Below are positions 16,099 through 23,452 of a DNA stretch of 64,000 nucleotides, piece after piece. Both the position numbers and the translations under genes were made by a program. Under the pieces are notes generated by a model. It was not told where the DNA came from and made no database searches. It saw only the letters and a program-made list of their open reading frames with translations. The stretch comes from Umezawaea endophytica (GTDB taxonomy: Bacteria > Actinomycetota > Actinomycetes > Mycobacteriales > Pseudonocardiaceae), in NCBI RefSeq assembly GCF_025061645.1, contig NZ_JANYMP010000003.1:304065-368064 (forward strand), given 5' to 3'. Position 1 is the stretch's first letter. Each line of letters starts with the position of its first letter.

Positions 16099-16596
16099 GT
16101 GCGCCACCATGTTCGCAGGGTCGCGGCAATCATGATGACAACGTTGTTCTGCGTCGCGGGCCTCACGCTCACCGTGGGTCAAGCAGGAGCGGCGGCGGCG
16201 AAGCCGCTGAAGACCACCTTCGGAACAGTACTGACCAAGGTCGACAGGTCGATGGCCACGGCGGCGCTGCCGGACACCATCTACTGCGGCGGCTACGTCA
16301 CCAACCCGTACCAGGCGGGCGGCGCGGTGCGCGTCGACATCCACGGCGAGTGCACCGCGGTGGTCGACAACATCTACCTGAGCCCGGCGATCTACTACAG
16401 CAACGGCGTCAACGTGGCCGAACGCCCCGCGAACTTCCCGTCCAGAGCGGCGGCCGACCACTTCGCGGTGACCAACTGCCTCGGCATCAACCTGGAGTAC
16501 TTCGGCTACGGCGTGGCGATCTTCACGAAGGCGGGCTACGCCGGTTCGCCTCTGGTGCTGTCCGGCCAGACACCGAACGTCACGATCTTCTGCTGA
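16099..16596 (+). CDS. Secreted Cys-containing small protein, unknown function
   Basis: A 165-residue precursor starting at GTG (RBS GGAAGGA 8 nt upstream). Signal peptide: RHHVRRVAAIMMTTLFCVAGL, ending near AGAAAA. The mature part has four Cys (YCGGYV, GECTAV, TNCLGI, IFC at the C-terminus), consistent with two disulfides, and many Tyr/Asn/Gly. I recognise no family; the terminal Cys ending 'VTIFC' and regular strands suggest a small beta protein. It stands alone between a regulator gene and a TetR gene. Its cellular location is outside the membrane by signal peptide. Confidence 0.7.
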   Translation: MRHHVRRVAAIMMTTLFCVAGLTLTVGQAGAAAAKPLKTTFGTVLTKVDRSMATAALPDTIYCGGYVTNPYQAGGAVRVDIHGECTAVVDNIYLSPAIYYSNGVNVAERPANFPSRAAADHFAVTNCLGINLEYFGYGVAIFTKAGYAGSPLVLSGQTPNVTIFC

Positions 16597-16655
16597 CCAC
16601 GTCGCGGTGGCGGGCCGACCCCCGCCACCGCGACCTCGTGCGGCCCGGGCATCCG

Positions 16656-16667
16656 GTACGTTCGTAC
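16656..16667. promoter_or_regulatory. Palindrome upstream of TetR gene
   Basis: GTACG-TT-CGTAC is a perfect inverted repeat 28 bp before the TetR start, with a further GGTAC half-site just downstream. A candidate autoregulatory operator. Confidence 0.5.
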
Positions 16668-16694
16668 TCGGTACACGTGTGCGGAGGTGGAGCA

Positions 16695-17261
16695 GTGACC
16701 GGTTGCCGCGTTTTGACCACCCGTGGCGCTGCTCGCCGCACCGCGCTGCTGGACGCCGCCATCGCCGTCGTCGCGGAGTCCGGTTCCGGCAGCCTGACCC
16801 ATCGGACCGTCGCCTCGACCGCGAAGGCGTCCCTGGCCTCGGTGAGCTACCACTTCAGCTCGATCGAGGACCTGCGCCGGTCCATGTTCGAGCGGGCGCT
16901 GGAGGTCGTCGACGGCCAGCTCACCGAGACCGCGGCGGCAGGGACCCCGAACGACCTGCCGAGGCTGATGGCCGACTACGTGGTCGCCCTGCTCACGCGG
17001 CACCGGAGCGCCGCGGCGGCCGTGCAGGAGATGATCGTCGCGGCGACCCACGACGCCGCCCTGCGGTCCACGTTCCACGAGTACCACGAGCGCCTCGCCG
17101 ACCTGCTGGCGCCGTGCGTCGGCGGACGCGCCGCGGGCCTCGCCGTCGCCGCCTCCGTCCAGGGCCTGATCGTCACGGCCCTCACGTACCCCGGCTCTGA
17201 CACCGACGGCTTCCACGCCGCCGTTGTCGACCTGATCGACCGCGTCAGCACGCTGCGATAA
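16695..17261 (+). CDS. TetR-family regulator
   Basis: A 188-residue regulator beginning at GTG (GGAGGTGGAGCA upstream). N-terminal HTH: ALLDAAIAVVAESGSGSLTHRTVAS followed by ASLASVSYHFSSIEDLRRSMFERAL, with the typical 'SxxSxYxHFxSxEDL' recognition helix. The ligand-binding half is helical with several His (TRHRSAAAAV, THDAAL, FHEYHERLA). It lies 115 bp upstream of, and on the same strand as, an Old Yellow Enzyme gene. A TetR next to an OYE resembles NemR-like electrophile response, but the palindromes before the two genes differ, so the link is not certain. Confidence 0.85.
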   Translation: MTGCRVLTTRGAARRTALLDAAIAVVAESGSGSLTHRTVASTAKASLASVSYHFSSIEDLRRSMFERALEVVDGQLTETAAAGTPNDLPRLMADYVVALLTRHRSAAAAVQEMIVAATHDAALRSTFHEYHERLADLLAPCVGGRAAGLAVAASVQGLIVTALTYPGSDTDGFHAAVVDLIDRVSTLR

Positions 17262-17311
17262 CACCCCGTTCACCGCTCGAGGCCACGACCCGGCGCTTGA
17301 AACTGAACATC

Positions 17312-17324
17312 TGTATCTGATACA
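17312..17324. promoter_or_regulatory. Operator-like palindrome before the OYE gene
   Basis: TGTATC-T-GATACA is a perfect 13-bp palindrome followed by another TGTATC half-site, 52 bp before the Old Yellow Enzyme start. TetR-type operators of this shape are common; the protein that binds it is not known. Confidence 0.6.
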
Positions 17325-17375
17325 TCTGTATCGGGTACTGACGTTCCGCGTGCTCCACGAGCGAGGGGTTCTCCC

Positions 17376-18494
17376 GTGACCAACAGCCTTTTCGACGACT
17401 TCGACCTGCGCGGCCTGAAGCTCCCCAACCGCGTCGTGATGGCCCCGATGACACGGGCCCGCGCGCTGGCGGAGGTTCCCGACGACCTCACGGCGCGCTA
17501 CTACGAGCAGCGGGCGAGTGCGGGCCTGATCGTGACCGAGGGGTCGCCGATCTCCCGTGAGGGCACCGGTTACGTGTTCACGCCGGGCCTCTACACCGAA
17601 GACCAGGTGGCCGGGTGGCAGCGCGTCACCGACGCCGTGCGCGGTCGCGACGGCCGCGTCTTCGCCCAGCTCTGGCACGTCGGCCGGGCGTCGCACGTGT
17701 CCCTCCAGGCGGACGGGCAGCCGCCGGTCAGCTCCACCTCGAAGGCGTCGGGCGACTCGGCCTTCGCCTACCTGCCCGACGGAACCCCCGGCCGGGTGGA
17801 CGCGTCGACACCTCGCGCCCTGCGCACCGACGAGGTCCCGCGGGTGGTCTCCGACTTCGCCACCGCGGCCACCAACGCCGACAACGCGGGCTTCCACGGC
17901 GTCGAACTGCACGCCGCCACCCAGTACCTGTTCGAGCAGTTCCTCAACTCGCAGGTCAACGACCGGACCGACCGGTACGGCGGGCACACCGTCGCGAACC
18001 GGATCCGGTTCACCCTCGACGTCGTCGACGCCGTCGTGGAACGGGTCGGCGCCGACCGCGTCGGGGTCCGGCTGTCACCGTTCAGCACCGTCGGCGGCAT
18101 GCCCGCCGACGACCGGACCGAGGAGACCTACCTGGCCCTGGCCGACGAACTCTCGGCCCGCCGCGTCGCCTACGTCCACGTCCACGACACGTCCGGCTTC
18201 GGAGCCGACGCCAACTCGATCGGAGCCCGGTTGCGGGCACTCCTGCCGCACCTGCGCGGGGACGGCACCGCGATCATCCTGGCTGGCGGGCTGACGCGGC
18301 GGAGCGCGACCGACCTGATCGACAGCGGCCTGATCGACCTCGCGGCGTTCGGCCGTCCGTACATCAGCAACCCCGACCTCGTCGAACGCTTCCGCGACGA
18401 CATCCCACTGGCCCCGGCGAACCCGGCGCACTTCTTCGGCGGCGACGCCGTCGGCTACGTCGACCACCCCGCGGCCACGAACCTGAGCGCCTGA
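17376..18494 (+). CDS. Old Yellow Enzyme family ene-reductase (FMN)
   Basis: A 372-residue TIM-barrel flavoprotein: LPNRVVMAPMTRARA at the start, QLWHVGRASH, GVELHAATQYLFEQFLN, RYGG, RIRF, AGGLT and FGRPYISNPDL at the end. It reduces activated C=C bonds with NAD(P)H. The usual substrate-binding pair His-x-x-Asn (or His-His) reads H-A-A-T here, so the second residue is Thr; the catalytic Tyr two residues on is kept. This could alter which carbonyl substrates bind. Preceded by a TetR gene and a perfect palindrome, it is probably inducible by electrophiles. Confidence 0.92.
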   Translation: MTNSLFDDFDLRGLKLPNRVVMAPMTRARALAEVPDDLTARYYEQRASAGLIVTEGSPISREGTGYVFTPGLYTEDQVAGWQRVTDAVRGRDGRVFAQLWHVGRASHVSLQADGQPPVSSTSKASGDSAFAYLPDGTPGRVDASTPRALRTDEVPRVVSDFATAATNADNAGFHGVELHAATQYLFEQFLNSQVNDRTDRYGGHTVANRIRFTLDVVDAVVERVGADRVGVRLSPFSTVGGMPADDRTEETYLALADELSARRVAYVHVHDTSGFGADANSIGARLRALLPHLRGDGTAIILAGGLTRRSATDLIDSGLIDLAAFGRPYISNPDLVERFRDDIPLAPANPAHFFGGDAVGYVDHPAATNLSA

Positions 18495-18509
18495 CACAGG
18501 GTGCGATGG

Positions 18510-19871
18510 TCAGCAGGAAGCCCGCACGGGCGGTGTCGGGGGTAGCGGGTGGCGGCGGACCGCTCGGCGTTCCAGCGCCTCGGTCACCATCGTGCGGGCC
18601 TGCCGGGAGAACGCCCTGAGCACGTCCTGACGGCCCTCCGCCCCACGGGCCAGCGCGCCTGCCGCGAGGGAGAGGCCGCGGACCGGGCCCGCCAGCGCGC
18701 CGGGGCGGAGGGTGCGGCTGTAGACGTCCAGCAGGCGCGTGGTCAGGCCGTCGCGGGCGCGGGCCTTGCGGAACAGCTCCAACTCCAGCGGCGTCATCGG
18801 CTCGCCCGCCGCGAGGCCGTTCGTCCACTGGTAGACCTCGAGGCAGTCCCGCTCCCGCCCGCGCTCCCACTCCAGCAGCGCCGCGTCCAGACCACCCGTG
18901 TCCAGCACCGGAGCCGCCGCCTCGCCGAGCAGCCTGCCATAGCGGAGCGCGTCCCGGATCCCCTGCGCCGTAACGGGGTCCTTGAAGTGCCCGGCGTCAC
19001 CCGGCAGGGCCCAGCCGGGGCCGGACGAGCGCCGGAAGTACGACTCGATGCCCGTCGCCGAGCGGATCCCGCCGACCAGTTCACCGCCGCGAAGCCGTTC
19101 GGCCAAGCCGGGCATCGCCTTGATCGTCCGCAGGTACTCCGCGACCGTGTCGCCCTTGAAGTCCGACGCGCGGGACTCCGGCGGCTGCAACAGGCACAGC
19201 ACCAGGTCGCCGTCGCACGGGAACGCCGTCCCCAGCTCGGCGTCGGTGCGCCACTGGACCGCGACGTCGCGCCAGTCCGGCCGCGACTCCGTCCAGTAGC
19301 CGAAGAAGCACGCGCGCCCGCTCGGCTTGCGCCGGTAGGGCTCCTGCACGCCCAGCAGCCTGGCCACCGTGCTGCGCCGACCGTCCGCGCCGACGACGAG
19401 CCGGGCCCGCAGCTCCTGCGACGTCCCGTCGCGATCGGCGTACCGCACGCCGACGACGCGCCCGGACTCGACGATCAGCCCGGTGACCTTGCTGCCTTCG
19501 CGCACGTCGGCGCCGGACTCCCGCGCGGTCGCCACCAGAGCGGCGTCCAACCCGCCGCGGCGGACGCACAGGCCGAAGTCGACGCCGTCCACGGTGGAGT
19601 AACGACCGCGGACGGTCACCCCGTCGCTGGTGGCCATCCCGATCGGGAGCCGGGGCGCGCCGACGGCTTCGACGCGCTCCAGCGCTCCGATCCGGCGCAG
19701 TTCGGCGACCCCGCCCGGCCACAGCAGGTGCGTGGAGATCGTGTCGGACGGGAAGCGCGCCCGGTCGAGCACGACGACGCGCCGCCCGGCGCGGGTCAGC
19801 GCGATGGCTGTCGCCGACCCGGCCGGGCGTGCGCCGACGATGATGACGTCGGTGTCCACGAATCCCCTCAT
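18510..19871 (-). CDS. FAD-dependent oxidoreductase (geranylgeranyl-reductase/PHBH-like)
   Basis: A 453-residue single-component flavoprotein of the group A monooxygenase / geranylgeranyl reductase superfamily. The dinucleotide motif is VDVIIVGARPAGSATA-like (GxRxxG, with R in place of the second G), a second FAD motif is LVVGADGRRS, and the GD motif is ALPGDAGHFKDPVTAQG. The last 80 residues are Arg-rich and poorly conserved. The ATG overlaps the stop of the desaturase-like gene by 4 nt (ATGA), so the two are translated together. In an operon with desaturase-like and CrtC-like genes it probably hydroxylates or reduces an isoprenoid or other lipid; the substrate is unknown. Confidence 0.82.
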   Translation of the reverse strand: MRGFVDTDVIIVGARPAGSATAIALTRAGRRVVVLDRARFPSDTISTHLLWPGGVAELRRIGALERVEAVGAPRLPIGMATSDGVTVRGRYSTVDGVDFGLCVRRGGLDAALVATARESGADVREGSKVTGLIVESGRVVGVRYADRDGTSQELRARLVVGADGRRSTVARLLGVQEPYRRKPSGRACFFGYWTESRPDWRDVAVQWRTDAELGTAFPCDGDLVLCLLQPPESRASDFKGDTVAEYLRTIKAMPGLAERLRGGELVGGIRSATGIESYFRRSSGPGWALPGDAGHFKDPVTAQGIRDALRYGRLLGEAAAPVLDTGGLDAALLEWERGRERDCLEVYQWTNGLAAGEPMTPLELELFRKARARDGLTTRLLDVYSRTLRPGALAGPVRGLSLAAGALARGAEGRQDVLRAFSRQARTMVTEALERRAVRRHPLPPTPPVRASC

Positions 19872-21610
19872 CCGGGGAGGTCGAGGACGTTGGGCAGGCC
19901 GACCGCGTACCGCGCGGCGTCGACCGCCTTGGCGGGCACCAGTTCCGGCGGCTGGTGGAGCGTCCGGATCCGGACCCTGCCCGACGTCGAGCTCGCCGCG
20001 TCGAGCAGCGCGTTCACCGCCTGCCGCCCCGATTCGTTCGCGCCCTCCATGGTCGCCAGGTTGAGGTCGGTCCGCACGTAGTCACCGGCCATGAACAGGT
20101 TGGGGATGGACGTGGCCGACTCCGGGCGGTTCCGGTAGCTGCCGACGGTGTTGATGAACAGCGGCGTGTCGTTGACCAGGCCGCTGCCGGTCTCCCGGAT
20201 CGCGGGGTCCAGGAACTGCGTGTACCGGATGCCGTCGGGAAGGAGGTCGCGCCCGGTGTCGTTGAGCGACGCCCGCACCTGCGCCCAGCACTCGGCGTAG
20301 ACCTGCTCGATGGTGCACTCCCTGGCCGGCTTCCCGTACAGGATTCCGGGAGTGTCCCAATCAGACACGTCGAGCGACAGGATGTCGCGGGTGACGCCGT
20401 CGCCGTACTGCGCCGGGATGTTTCGGTCCCACAACGTGCTGTCGAGCACGGACGTGATCTCCCACGGCGTGTCGAGGAACAACTGCGTGCCCGCCTGGAT
20501 CGACGGCGTTTCGCGCAGGTAGAACTGCACGCCGCTCATCCAGTCGGTCTGGAGCTTGCCGATGCCGCGCAGTTCCGGTGCCCGTGCCAGGACGTCCGCC
20601 GACAGCAGCCCCTGCGCCCGCTCGACCGGGACGGCGCAGATGAACCAGTCCGCCGTGACCTGGCTCGCGGACCCACTCGCGTCGGTGACGGTCGCCGACG
20701 CGATCCGGCCGCCGGAGAGCCCGAGGGAGCGGACGGTCTGCCCGATCCGGAACCGCACGCCCTTCCCGGTCAGGTAGGCGGCCCACGGGTCGATCCAGGT
20801 CTCCGACGTCGGCCCGTTGAGCATCCTGGCGGGCGACTGGCCGTCGGTGCCGCGACCGAGGAAGGAGAACACGAACGCTTCGAGCATCGAGCCGACCGTG
20901 CGGGTGTTCGCCACCCTCTCCTTGAGCGCCACCAGCCCGCGGGTCATGAAGCGCACCAGCGCGACCTGGTACTCCGTCGAACGGTTCTCCGCCCGCATGA
21001 AGTCCCAGAACGACACGTTCTCCCACTGGCCCGCCCGCCGGGCGTCGCTGCTGGTCATGAACACCAGCAGCCGGTCGACGAACAGCAGGACCTCCGTGAC
21101 CGGCAGCGCGGCGAGCTGCTGGACCAGGCCGATGAGGCTGTCGCGCAGCGAAGCCGGGTCCAGCGGGCGGGCGATCGGGTTGGTCGGGATCGCCAGCTCG
21201 ATGTCGGCCCGCCCGGTGCGGGAGACGAGCGCGCCGTTGAGCGAGACCAGGTTGTCGCTCACCGAGTTCCCGTTGCCGGGCAACGGAATCCGGGACATGG
21301 TGTCCGGCACGTTGTGGTAGAAGCCGGGGAAGAACCGGAACCCGTGCTCGCCGGGCAGGTCGGCCCGGCCCAGCGTGCCCGTGCCGGGCTTGGCGACGCT
21401 GCGTGCCTTCCCACCCAGCGCCGTGCTTTCGTACACCGTGACGTCGAAGCCGCGTTCGACGAGTTCGTGGGCCGCGGCCAGCCCGGCCATGCCGCCGCCG
21501 AGCACGGCCACCCGCTGCCCGGCCGCCGCCGCGTTCGCCGTGCCGCCGAGCGCCACCGCGGCACCGGTCAACGCCGTGCCGCGCAACAACGTCCGCCTGC
21601 TGAGGTTCAC
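19868..21610 (-). CDS. Tat-exported FAD amine-oxidase/phytoene-desaturase-like protein
   Basis: A 580-residue flavoprotein. A twin-arginine signal (LSRRTLLRGTALTGAAVALGG) precedes the FAD motif VAVLGGGMAGLAAAHELVERG and the 'GGKARS' motif typical of phytoene desaturases and HpnE-like dehydrogenases. The C-terminal FAD segment is present: SIPNLFMAGDYVRTDLNLATMEGA, then ESGRQAVNAL. Cytoplasmic carotenoid desaturases do not carry Tat signals, so this enzyme acts folded outside the membrane. It sits 3 bp after a secreted CrtC-like gene and overlaps the next FAD gene by 4 nt. The likely role is oxidation of an exported terpenoid or related hydrophobic compound. Confidence 0.82.
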   Translation of the reverse strand: MNLSRRTLLRGTALTGAAVALGGTANAAAAGQRVAVLGGGMAGLAAAHELVERGFDVTVYESTALGGKARSVAKPGTGTLGRADLPGEHGFRFFPGFYHNVPDTMSRIPLPGNGNSVSDNLVSLNGALVSRTGRADIELAIPTNPIARPLDPASLRDSLIGLVQQLAALPVTEVLLFVDRLLVFMTSSDARRAGQWENVSFWDFMRAENRSTEYQVALVRFMTRGLVALKERVANTRTVGSMLEAFVFSFLGRGTDGQSPARMLNGPTSETWIDPWAAYLTGKGVRFRIGQTVRSLGLSGGRIASATVTDASGSASQVTADWFICAVPVERAQGLLSADVLARAPELRGIGKLQTDWMSGVQFYLRETPSIQAGTQLFLDTPWEITSVLDSTLWDRNIPAQYGDGVTRDILSLDVSDWDTPGILYGKPARECTIEQVYAECWAQVRASLNDTGRDLLPDGIRYTQFLDPAIRETGSGLVNDTPLFINTVGSYRNRPESATSIPNLFMAGDYVRTDLNLATMEGANESGRQAVNALLDAASSTSGRVRIRTLHQPPELVPAKAVDAARYAVGLPNVLDLPG

Positions 21611-21613
21611 CGC

Positions 21614-22675
21614 TCACCCCCCGAGCCGCGGCGGGAGCGTGCGGATGTGCTCGATCAGCCCGATCGACCCCGGCACCGTCTCGCCGACGGACTCGGGCAG
21701 CGCCAGCAACCCGACGTCGAGGACGAACGGCTCGGTCACGTGGAACGTGTGGTTCAAACCGGGCAGTGGCGTCGGATCGAGGCCGCCGGGGACGAACCTC
21801 CGCGCCGCGCCGTCGGGGCACGAGGCGTTCTCGTACGCCGGGTAGGAGAACGTCCCGGCGACCTGCCAGTCGTAGAGGCGCATCGTGGCCATGCACCCGA
21901 CGACGCCGTCGTCGTCGGCGTGCGCGATGACGCCCTGCCAGACGCCGTTGCCCTTCACCACACCGCCCAGCACCGTCGCACTGCCGTCGGGTTCGTGCGA
22001 GACGCCCCACTCCCAGCCGGAGTAGCGCTGGTCCAGGACGTTGAAGCTGCCCCAGTTGTGGTCGTGGTACCCGCGCCAGCCCGCCAGGTCCGTGGTCCGC
22101 CCGTCCGGCGTGCGGATGTGGCCGGTGGGGTGGCTGGTCGCGACCGGCGACGTCCAGTACATCTCCTGGCCGCCGTCGTAGCGGATGGGGCCGCCGGTGA
22201 CGCCGGGCGTGGGCCGGGAGAGCCACGCGTCGATGTCGTAACCGTTGGCGTGGAAGACGAAGTGGTACTCGCCGCGGGCGCGGTCGTAGGTGATGCCGCC
22301 CGCGCTGTTGACCGCGGACGGGGTCGTGGTGCTCGCGATGGTCGGCGTCGCGACCACCGGCAGCACCAGCTTCTGGCCGTTGTCGGGGTAGTAGAACATC
22401 GTCGTCACCGGCAGGGGCGCGGTGAAGAACAGCGCGATGAACGTGCGGGCGGTGCCCGGCTCCATCAGGTGGACGTACCACCACTCGGTGGCCGAGCCGG
22501 GGTGCGCGACGTCGTCGAGCAGGGGTTGGGGAAGGTGGCCGGGCACCCAGGTGGTGTCCGAGCCGGTGATGTCGGTCGGTGGGGGGACGAGGTCCGCCTG
22601 GGCGGACGTCCAGGTGCTCAAACTCAGGGCAACGGCCGCGATCAGTGCAGCCACGGCTTTGTGACGCGATCTCAT
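21614..22675 (-). CDS. Secreted CrtC-like (carotenoid 1,2-hydratase/lipocalin-type) protein
   Basis: A 353-residue precursor with a Sec signal (RSRHKAVAALIAAVALSLST, cleavage near AQA). The mature part has the double-lipocalin hallmarks of hydroxyneurosporene synthase/AttH-like proteins: HPGSATEWWYVHL near the start, the central RGYHDHNWGSF, and GWEWGVSHEPDGS. CrtC hydrates carotenoid ends; the wider family mostly binds or hydrates isoprenoid-like lipids. Start ATG with GAGGAGG upstream. It is the first gene of the operon leading into the Tat-exported desaturase-like gene and lies opposite a TetR regulator. Export of both proteins suggests an extracytoplasmic lipid-modifying pair. Confidence 0.78.
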   Translation of the reverse strand: MRSRHKAVAALIAAVALSLSTWTSAQADLVPPPTDITGSDTTWVPGHLPQPLLDDVAHPGSATEWWYVHLMEPGTARTFIALFFTAPLPVTTMFYYPDNGQKLVLPVVATPTIASTTTPSAVNSAGGITYDRARGEYHFVFHANGYDIDAWLSRPTPGVTGGPIRYDGGQEMYWTSPVATSHPTGHIRTPDGRTTDLAGWRGYHDHNWGSFNVLDQRYSGWEWGVSHEPDGSATVLGGVVKGNGVWQGVIAHADDDGVVGCMATMRLYDWQVAGTFSYPAYENASCPDGAARRFVPGGLDPTPLPGLNHTFHVTEPFVLDVGLLALPESVGETVPGSIGLIEHIRTLPPRLGG

Positions 22676-22699
22676 CCGAGCCTCCTCTGGGAGTTCATA

Positions 22700-22714
22700 G
22701 ACACCGTGTCGACA
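22700..22714. promoter_or_regulatory. Divergent operator palindromes (CrtC-like operon / TetR)
   Basis: GACAC-C-GTGTC (22700-22710) overlaps TGTCGACA (22707-22714), both perfect, between the CrtC-like gene and the TetR gene. They lie close to the expected start sites in both directions. Confidence 0.55.
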
Positions 22715-22755
22715 TACTGTCCATGAGTCAATACGGCACCTGTACCATTCGCTTC

Positions 22756-23370
22756 ATGCCGTCCGTGACGAGACCGAGCCGGAATCGGCCCAAGCGCGAG
22801 GAGATCGTGCGCAGGCTCGTCGAAGCGGTGGAGAACGAGCTGGGCGCGGGCACGTCGTACACAGAACTGTCGGTGCTGCGCATCGCCGAGCAGGCCCAGA
22901 TCGCGCGCTCGACGTTCTACCTGCACTTCCCCGACAAGAGCCGACTGCTGATCGCGGTGGCGGAAGAGGCGCTCCAGGGCCTGTTCGACGCGGCGGCGCA
23001 GTGGTGGGCGGCGGACCACTCGGACGGCCAGGCGGGCGTCGAGCAGGCCATGACGTCGATGCTGCGGGTCTACCGCGCCCACCCGCGGGTGCTCCGCGCG
23101 CTGGCGGAGGTCTCGTACTACGACGACGAGGTCTCGGCGTACTGGCTCGGCAAGCTCGGCGCGTTCGTGGCGACCGAGCAGCAGCGCCTGGAGCAGGAGC
23201 AGCGCGCGGGCACCGTCAGCGCGGAGATGGACTGCGCGAACACGGCCCGACTGCTGGCGAGCATGGTGGAGCGCACGATCTCGCTGCACTGCGCGGCCAC
23301 GGGTCCGGAGGCGGATCCGCCGATGGCGAAGGCGCTGGCCCGCTCGATCTGGCTCACGGTCTACGGCTGA
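22756..23370 (+). CDS. TetR-family regulator of the exported CrtC-like operon
   Basis: A 204-residue regulator with HTH region KREEIVRRLVEAVENELGAG, then VLRIAEQAQIARSTFYLHFPDKSRLL. The C-terminal domain is acidic and helical (EVSYYDDEVSAYWLGKLG). An in-frame ATG 33 bp upstream would add 11 residues that overlap the operator region, so the ATG at MPSVTRPSR is preferred. It is divergent from the CrtC-like / desaturase-like / FAD operon and shares an 80-bp promoter region with palindromes. It is therefore the likely repressor of that operon. Confidence 0.85.
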   Translation: MPSVTRPSRNRPKREEIVRRLVEAVENELGAGTSYTELSVLRIAEQAQIARSTFYLHFPDKSRLLIAVAEEALQGLFDAAAQWWAADHSDGQAGVEQAMTSMLRVYRAHPRVLRALAEVSYYDDEVSAYWLGKLGAFVATEQQRLEQEQRAGTVSAEMDCANTARLLASMVERTISLHCAATGPEADPPMAKALARSIWLTVYG

Positions 23371-23452
23371 GGGCCTGTCAGGCCTGGAACACCGGGCGGG
23401 CCAGGCTATGCCGCGGCGGGTTGGCCCAGCACGCTCGCGGGGTGCGTCCCGA

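Noticed and set aside
14923..16461. Extended 512-residue start for the NB-ARC regulator
   Set aside because: The extra N-terminal part is not protein-like, overlaps the promoter and signal region of the opposite secreted protein, and a good RBS precedes the ATG at 15876.
19955..22726. 923-codon plus-strand open frame opposite the desaturase-like and CrtC-like genes
   Set aside because: Composition is low-complexity Arg/Gly/Asp/Val and it spans two real genes on the other strand; no motifs.
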